Assembly: GCA_902522385.1 (NCBI GenBank)
Contig: CABYVK010000003.1
Location: 33,672-97,671, forward strand
Length of the DNA stretch: 64,000 nucleotides
Direction of reading: 5' to 3'
Source: an uncultured Pelagibacteraceae bacterium
Lineage (GTDB): Bacteria; Pseudomonadota; Alphaproteobacteria; Pelagibacterales; Pelagibacteraceae
A model generated the notes under the pieces. That model searched no databases. It saw only the letters and a list, made by a program, of their open reading frames with translations, and was not told the origin of the DNA. The translations under genes were made by a program, and so were the position numbers. Of the stretch, positions 60,423-64,000 are shown in pieces (within the stretch, counting starts at the first letter, position 1; the number at the start of each line of letters is the position of its first letter).

Positions 60423-61037
60423 TTAATATTGTTGAGTTACAACAATTATTACGGCAATAATTACTAAAACACTCGCAGAAATTGTATTAATTGTTTTTGG
60501 ATTAGCAGTTATCCACTTTATTAATTTTTGTGCGAGCATTGCGTAACCAATCAAAGATAAAAAATCTAAAACAATGTAAGTTGTAATTAAAATTATAAAT
60601 TGAACCAATAAATTAGAATTAAAGTCAATAAATTGAGGAAAAATAAATGGAAAAAACATCCAAGCCTTAGGACTTGTACCAGCAACTAAAAAACCATCTC
60701 TAAAAAAAGATAAGTTGCTTTTTTTTATTTCTCCTTCATTTGAAATACTTTTTGGTCGAGATTTATAAATATCATAAGCTAAATATAATAAATAAACTAT
60801 GCCGATCCATTTAAACGCATTAAGTACCATTGAGTTCTCTGAAAAAAAAGACCCTATAACAAAAATAACTAAAGTTGCCTGTATTAAATTTGCAGTTACG
60901 TCTCCTAAAGCAGACCATACACATTTTCCAATACCGTAATTCATTGAATAAGAAATAATTACAATCCTAGGAGTTCCAGGTGTAATAAATAAAAAAATAA
61001 TTATCTGTAGATAAAGTATAAAATCTAGGGGGAGCAT
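60423..61037 (-). CDS. LysE/RhtB-family amino-acid exporter
   Basis: 204-residue six-span protein. N-terminal signature IIFLFITPGTPRIVIISYSMNYGIGKCVWSALGD (the usual PGP is PGT here), KWIGIVYLLYLAYDIYKSRP and GTSPKAWMFFPFIFPQFI. The start codon follows directly on a hairpin and six T with no Shine-Dalgarno sequence. It is separate from the liv operon downstream. Substrate unknown. Confidence 0.83.
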   Translation of the reverse strand: MLPLDFILYLQIIIFLFITPGTPRIVIISYSMNYGIGKCVWSALGDVTANLIQATLVIFVIGSFFSENSMVLNAFKWIGIVYLLYLAYDIYKSRPKSISNEGEIKKSNLSFFRDGFLVAGTSPKAWMFFPFIFPQFIDFNSNLLVQFIILITTYIVLDFLSLIGYAMLAQKLIKWITANPKTINTISASVLVIIAVIIVVTQQY

Positions 61038-61091
61038 AAAAAAGGATAGTCCTTAAAAACCGGGAGCTAAAGATGGCTAAGAAGGACTATC
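61038..61091 (-). terminator. Hairpin plus T run immediately before the lysE-like start
   Basis: GATAGTCCTT (61045-61054) pairs perfectly with AAGGACTATC (61082-61091) around a 27-base loop; on the minus strand it ends CC-TTTTTT-ATG. It could stop antisense read-through from the DUF1479 gene, or control the exporter as an attenuator. Confidence 0.5.
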
Positions 61092-61114
61092 TAATAGACT
61101 ATATCAGAGGCTAA
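61073..61114 (+). CDS. Possible 13-residue micro-ORF
   Basis: ATG 61073 encodes MAKKDYLIDYIRG and stops at TAA 61112-61114. A good ribosome site (GGGAG, 61062-61066) precedes it at 6 bases. Ribosome site and start codon lie in the loop of the inverted repeat at 61045-61091. It may be a leader peptide for the DUF2805 gene 40 bp downstream, or chance, since the same DNA may be a terminator on the other strand. Confidence 0.25.
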   Translation: MAKKDYLIDYIRG

Positions 61115-61154
61115 AAAAAATGCATTAAATATTTTTTTCAAATATAAAGGATTT

Positions 61155-61451
61155 ATGAAAAAAAAAGGTCACAGGCCAATCACTAAAGTCAAAAATCCAG
61201 AACCCAAAATGGACGATCCTGATTGGATCATTTGGGCAGCTTGGGCAGATAGAATAACTTTTGAGGAAATTGAAAAAAAAACTGGGAAGAAAGAATCTGA
61301 TGTAATTAAAATCATGAGAAGATCTCTAAAACCATCGTCTTTCAGATTGTGGAGAAAAAGAGTAAATCAAAAAAGTATAAAACATCGCAAAAAGTTTGAA
61401 TACTCTAGAAAAGAAATTACTAGTAAAATTAAAAAAGGTGATTATTTATAA
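61155..61451 (+). CDS. DUF2805 / TIGR03643-type conserved protein
   Basis: 98-residue basic protein: a first part with DDPDWIIWAAWADRITFEEIEKKTGKKESDVIKIMRR-type helix-turn-helix-like helices (about 20-55), then SLKPSSFRLWRKRVN and a very basic tail (KHRKKFEYSRKEI). This is the DUF2805 family, of unknown function; the helical pattern suggests nucleic-acid binding. It sits 3 bp before a glutaredoxin gene. Confidence 0.8.
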   Translation: MKKKGHRPITKVKNPEPKMDDPDWIIWAAWADRITFEEIEKKTGKKESDVIKIMRRSLKPSSFRLWRKRVNQKSIKHRKKFEYSRKEITSKIKKGDYL

Positions 61452-61454
61452 ATT

Positions 61455-61712
61455 ATGAAAAAAATTACCATGTATACAGGCCCCTTTTGCAATTATTGTG
61501 AAGCAGCTAAAAGATTATTAGCAAGAAATAATGCAACATATAATGAAATTGATATTTCAAAAGTTGATGGAGCAATGGATGAAATGATTAAAAAAGCCAA
61601 TGGAAAAAGAACTATTCCACAAATTTTTTTTGATGACCAGCATATTGGTGGTTATGATGAAGTAAGAGCATTAGAAAAAGAAAATAAACTTCAAGATCTT
61701 TTAAATAACTAA
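61455..61712 (+). CDS. grxC: Glutaredoxin 3
   Basis: 85-residue class I glutaredoxin, a glutathione-dependent thiol-disulfide reductase. The redox pair is C12-N-Y-C15 in GPFCNYCEAAKRLL (most Grx3 have CPYC), with the cis-proline TIPQIFFDDQHIGGYDEV for glutathione binding. Length normal. The stop overlaps the stop of the convergent DUF1479 gene (CTAA). Full confidence in family; the N for P change may alter redox potential. Confidence 0.93.
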   Translation: MKKITMYTGPFCNYCEAAKRLLARNNATYNEIDISKVDGAMDEMIKKANGKRTIPQIFFDDQHIGGYDEVRALEKENKLQDLLNN

Positions 61713-62941
61713 TTCCATTCTTCTAAAGCTAATTGTTTCTTAGCTAAAGAGCTTAAATCTTTTAATTTAACTCTATCTTTATATTTAATTTCATAATCTT
61801 CAGACGCAAAATCTGGTGGACTCTTTCCTTCTAAAAAATTTTTTGATTGTTTTACCGTATAATCTAGATTTTTTTTACAATAAGGTGTTGCACCAACGTA
61901 AACAACATTTGAATAATTTTTTCCTGAATGCTTGTCTTCAACGGCATGAACAACATCTGGATGCCACCAAACAGTGTCACCTGGTTTCATTTTTGGAATT
62001 GAAACTAAGCCTTTTAACAGTAATGAATGATAATCTTTATTTACTGATAAAGCTCTACCAAGTTTTGATCCGCACAATTCATTTTCTTCAACATCATCTA
62101 GTAATGCTCTGGTCAAAACATAAGCAATTCCTTTAGCAATAGGTATTAATTGTAAAGTTCCGTCACTTGGTCCTTGTTCTGTTAAAGCAGTCCATCCTTG
62201 AAATGTTCTAAATACATGTGCAACTGCAGGAGACTCAAACTCTATTGTTTTATCTCTATACTTTGCTTCAAATGGATTATATTTTTCAAAGTTGTCAGAA
62301 AAAATATCTCTATAAATTTTTTGATAATAACTGTCAGTCCATCTTTCAATTGATCCAGCATCACAATGAGGAGAAAGTCCCAAAGTATCATCCCCTGGCT
62401 CTCTTCTTCTTACCCTATCTGCATAAGATAATTCTTTATTTGGATCAAAAACTTTATATTCAGAGTTTTCATAAATCCAAAGATTATTAAGCCATTTTTT
62501 TACTTTAGCCATTTGCTCTGAGTGTCTAATTTCAATCTGTGCTCTTGACCAATAAAGACCGTAAATTTGAGGTTTTGCGGACTGTAAGTCACTAAAATAT
62601 TTATCTAGATCAGCTTTCTTCTTTTGATCTTCATAATAATTATTCTCATCAATATACTTCTCTAATTGGAAGTTTAAATTCTCAATAAATTTGTCTTCAA
62701 AAACATCTCGGATTATTACACAGCCTCTTTTTTTTATATCTTCTATTACCTTTGTTTTTTTTTGATCTATCTCATTAATACTAATTTCTGGAATTATAGA
62801 TTTATTGTTTTTTTTGAGATTTAATATTTCTTGTATTTCAGTTTCTATGAACTTTTCAATTTTATCGAAATTTTCTTTATAATTTTTTGAATAATTTCTT
62901 AGCTCTTCTTTAACTTTCTCAATATCGATATTTTCAAACAT
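61709..62941 (-). CDS. DUF1479 (YbiU-type) putative 2OG-Fe(II) oxygenase
   Basis: 410-residue protein of the DUF1479 family, distant relatives of 2-oxoglutarate/Fe(II) oxygenases. A helical N-terminal part (1-60) precedes RGCVIIRDVF and the core with H192 and D194 (GLSPHCDAGSIERW), QGPSDGTLQLIP, and MKPGDTVWWHPDVVHAVED with H332, completing an HxD...H triad. The E. coli homologue YbiU has no settled function, and some fungal relatives occur in secondary metabolism. It is 5 bp downstream of msrB on the same strand. Confidence 0.85.
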   Translation of the reverse strand: MFENIDIEKVKEELRNYSKNYKENFDKIEKFIETEIQEILNLKKNNKSIIPEISINEIDQKKTKVIEDIKKRGCVIIRDVFEDKFIENLNFQLEKYIDENNYYEDQKKKADLDKYFSDLQSAKPQIYGLYWSRAQIEIRHSEQMAKVKKWLNNLWIYENSEYKVFDPNKELSYADRVRRREPGDDTLGLSPHCDAGSIERWTDSYYQKIYRDIFSDNFEKYNPFEAKYRDKTIEFESPAVAHVFRTFQGWTALTEQGPSDGTLQLIPIAKGIAYVLTRALLDDVEENELCGSKLGRALSVNKDYHSLLLKGLVSIPKMKPGDTVWWHPDVVHAVEDKHSGKNYSNVVYVGATPYCKKNLDYTVKQSKNFLEGKSPPDFASEDYEIKYKDRVKLKDLSSLAKKQLALEEWN

Positions 62942-62946
62942 TAAAT

Positions 62947-63321
62947 TTAACTCTTAGGTTTAAAAACTAAACATACCCCATTGTTACAAAAGCGTTTTCC
63001 TGTAGGCTCAGGTCCATCATCGAATATATGTCCATGATGGCCTCCACATTTTTTACAATGATATTCGGTTCTTGCATAACCTATGTGATGATCTGTTTTG
63101 GTTTCAAATACGTTAGGCAAAGATTCATAAAAAGAAGGCCAGCCTGATCCACTCTCATATTTTGTTTTGGAATCAAATAATTTTTCACCGCAGTTTGCAC
63201 AGTGAAAACTTCCTTCCCTTTTTTCATGATTAAGTTCACTTGATCCAGCACGCTCAGTACCTTCCTCGAATAAAATTAATTTTTGCTCAGCGGTTAAATT
63301 TGGATTTATTTTTTTTATCAT
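62947..63321 (-). CDS. msrB: Peptide-methionine (R)-S-oxide reductase
   Basis: 124-residue MsrB that repairs oxidised methionine in proteins. The structural zinc site is complete: C41 and C44 (FHCANCGEKLF), C89 and C92 (HCKKCGGHHGHIF). The catalytic cysteine is C112 in GKRFCNNGVCLVF. C117, only five residues on, is unusual and could act as a resolving cysteine. GSGWPSFYE is the substrate-site tryptophan/Phe segment. It overlaps the histone-deacetylase-family gene by 4 bp. Confidence 0.93.
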   Translation of the reverse strand: MIKKINPNLTAEQKLILFEEGTERAGSSELNHEKREGSFHCANCGEKLFDSKTKYESGSGWPSFYESLPNVFETKTDHHIGYARTEYHCKKCGGHHGHIFDDGPEPTGKRFCNNGVCLVFKPKS

Positions 63322-64000
63322 GATCCTATATATTTAGCACAAGATTGATGTAGTATTGAATGTAATTCAACAAGTTTATTGAAATCCTTGTTGTAACCAC
63401 CACCCAAAACTCCACAAAATGGTATCCGTCTAGAAAAAAAGTTTTCTACCACTAGCTCATCTCTAAGTTTTATTCCCTCGTCAGAGATTTTTAATTTACC
63501 CAATCTATCATTAAAATGAATATCAACACCTGCTATATAAAAAATAAAATCAAAATTTTCTTGATTTAGCTCTTTTAAATAATGTTTAAGTGTTTTGATA
63601 TAAGCGTCATCCTCTAAATTATCCTCAAGTTCTACATCTAAATCACTATTTGATTTTTTAGCAGGATAATTAGTTTTGGAATGCATGCTGAATGTAAAAA
63701 CACTTCTATTGTCTTTAAAGATTTCTGAATTGCCATTGCCTTGGTGAACATCTAGATCAACAATCAAAATTCTATTTGCTAGACCTCTATTCAGTAAATA
63801 ATGTGCTGCAACTGCTACGTCATTAAACACACAGTAACCTGCACCTCTGTCATAACTTGCGTGGTGACTACCTCCTGCTGTATTGCATGAAATACCATAA
63901 TTTATTGCAAGTTTAGATGCGAGAACAGTTCCTCCAGTAGCAACTAAAGATCTTTGCACAACACTATCTGTAAGTGGAAATCCAATTTTTTTTACTCCTT
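63318..64000 (-). CDS. Histone deacetylase / acetylpolyamine amidohydrolase family protein (5' end outside window)
   Basis: Zinc-dependent deacetylase of the HDAC/AcuC/AphA superfamily. The frame stays open to the window edge and reads GVKKIGFPLTDSVVQRSLVATGGT, so the GTG at 63959 is not the true start. Catalytic features are GGSHHASYDRGAGYCVFND (tandem His plus GYC), VDLDVHQGNG (zinc Asp and His), AGVDIHFNDRLGKLKIS (second zinc Asp) and GGGYN. Bacterial members deacetylate acetylated lysines, polyamines or acetoin-related proteins; the substrate is open. It is first in an apparent operon with msrB and the DUF1479 gene. Confidence 0.88.
   Translation of the reverse strand, partial: GVKKIGFPLTDSVVQRSLVATGGTVLASKLAINYGISCNTAGGSHHASYDRGAGYCVFNDVAVAAHYLLNRGLANRILIVDLDVHQGNGNSEIFKDNRSVFTFSMHSKTNYPAKKSNSDLDVELEDNLEDDAYIKTLKHYLKELNQENFDFIFYIAGVDIHFNDRLGKLKISDEGIKLRDELVVENFFSRRIPFCGVLGGGYNKDFNKLVELHSILHQSCAKYIGS

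Noticed and set aside
63957..63959. GTG as start of the histone-deacetylase-family gene
   Set aside because: The frame continues to the window edge and encodes the expected family sequence (IGFPLTDSVVQRS), so the gene is cut, not short.
1..64000. Search for CRISPR arrays, tRNA/rRNA genes, insertion sequences, integrases, toxin-antitoxin or phage-defence genes
   Set aside because: No regularly spaced repeats, no tRNA-like cloverleaf, no transposase, and no nuclease/helicase defence set was seen; the only AAA+ protein outside the transporters is the housekeeping ZapE type.

Overview
The window reads as a chromosomal piece of a streamlined marine alphaproteobacterium, most probably SAR11 / Candidatus Pelagibacter (Pelagibacterales). 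The DNA is strongly AT-rich. Genes are packed with 1-20 bp gaps or short overlaps (TAATG, ATGA, shared stop codons). No stretch without a gene exceeds about 125 bp. Content is dominated by high-affinity uptake systems and by catabolism of small nitrogen-containing solutes. I see no rRNA or tRNA genes, CRISPR arrays, insertion sequences, prophage genes or recognisable defence genes. The organism call is inferred from gene content and style; no database was used.

Region 1 (1-8932): methylamine/ammonium nitrogen. A glutamine synthetase-family gene (cut at its 5' end) is followed by glxB-glxC-glxD, the three-part glutamate-synthase-like complex also known as N-methylglutamate synthase MgsABC. Then come a lysine-rich unknown protein, an Amt transporter with its own terminator upstream, two tiny single-span membrane proteins, a GlnT/GmaS-type synthetase and a diaminopropionate ammonia-lyase-like PLP enzyme. 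Region 2 (8939-22868) is mostly housekeeping: photolyase, YjbQ, ZapE-like ATPase, a small cupin, BamB-like lipoprotein with YfgM-like partner, aconitase, exporter, CsaA-like protein, M20 deacylase, aldehyde dehydrogenase with agmatinase, and a secreted metallopeptidase with a cyclophilin.

Region 3 (22865-31592, minus strand): a probable catabolic operon of EutA-like racemase-family protein, DoeA/EutD-like M24 hydrolase, a PotABCD-type ABC importer and a FadN-like two-domain enzyme. Region 4 (31651-40351): EamA transporters, a 3-hydroxyisobutyrate-dehydrogenase-like enzyme, an aldehyde dehydrogenase, a gamma-butyrobetaine-hydroxylase-like oxygenase, a class II aldolase, an orphan ProV ATPase, a hotdog thioesterase and a second 2OG oxygenase. 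Several of these fit carnitine/betaine metabolism. Region 5 (40371-46173): a possible structured leader and a strong ribosome binding site precede a five-gene operon (luciferase-like monooxygenase, ThDP enzyme, AA_synth-family protein, alpha/beta hydrolase, aldehyde dehydrogenase). This looks like an undefined degradation pathway and is the best candidate here for undescribed biology.

Region 6 (46284-60336): two complete HAAT-type (Liv) ABC importers. The first has its binding protein facing its own transporter genes across an MFS gene. They flank AzlCD, a clear glutarate hydroxylase GlaH/CsiD and a ProC-like reductase. Two very small ORFs (23 and 60 codons) sit inside the liv operons. Region 7 (60423-64000): LysE exporter, a DUF2805 protein, glutaredoxin, a DUF1479 oxygenase, MsrB, and the end of a histone-deacetylase-family gene cut by the window edge.
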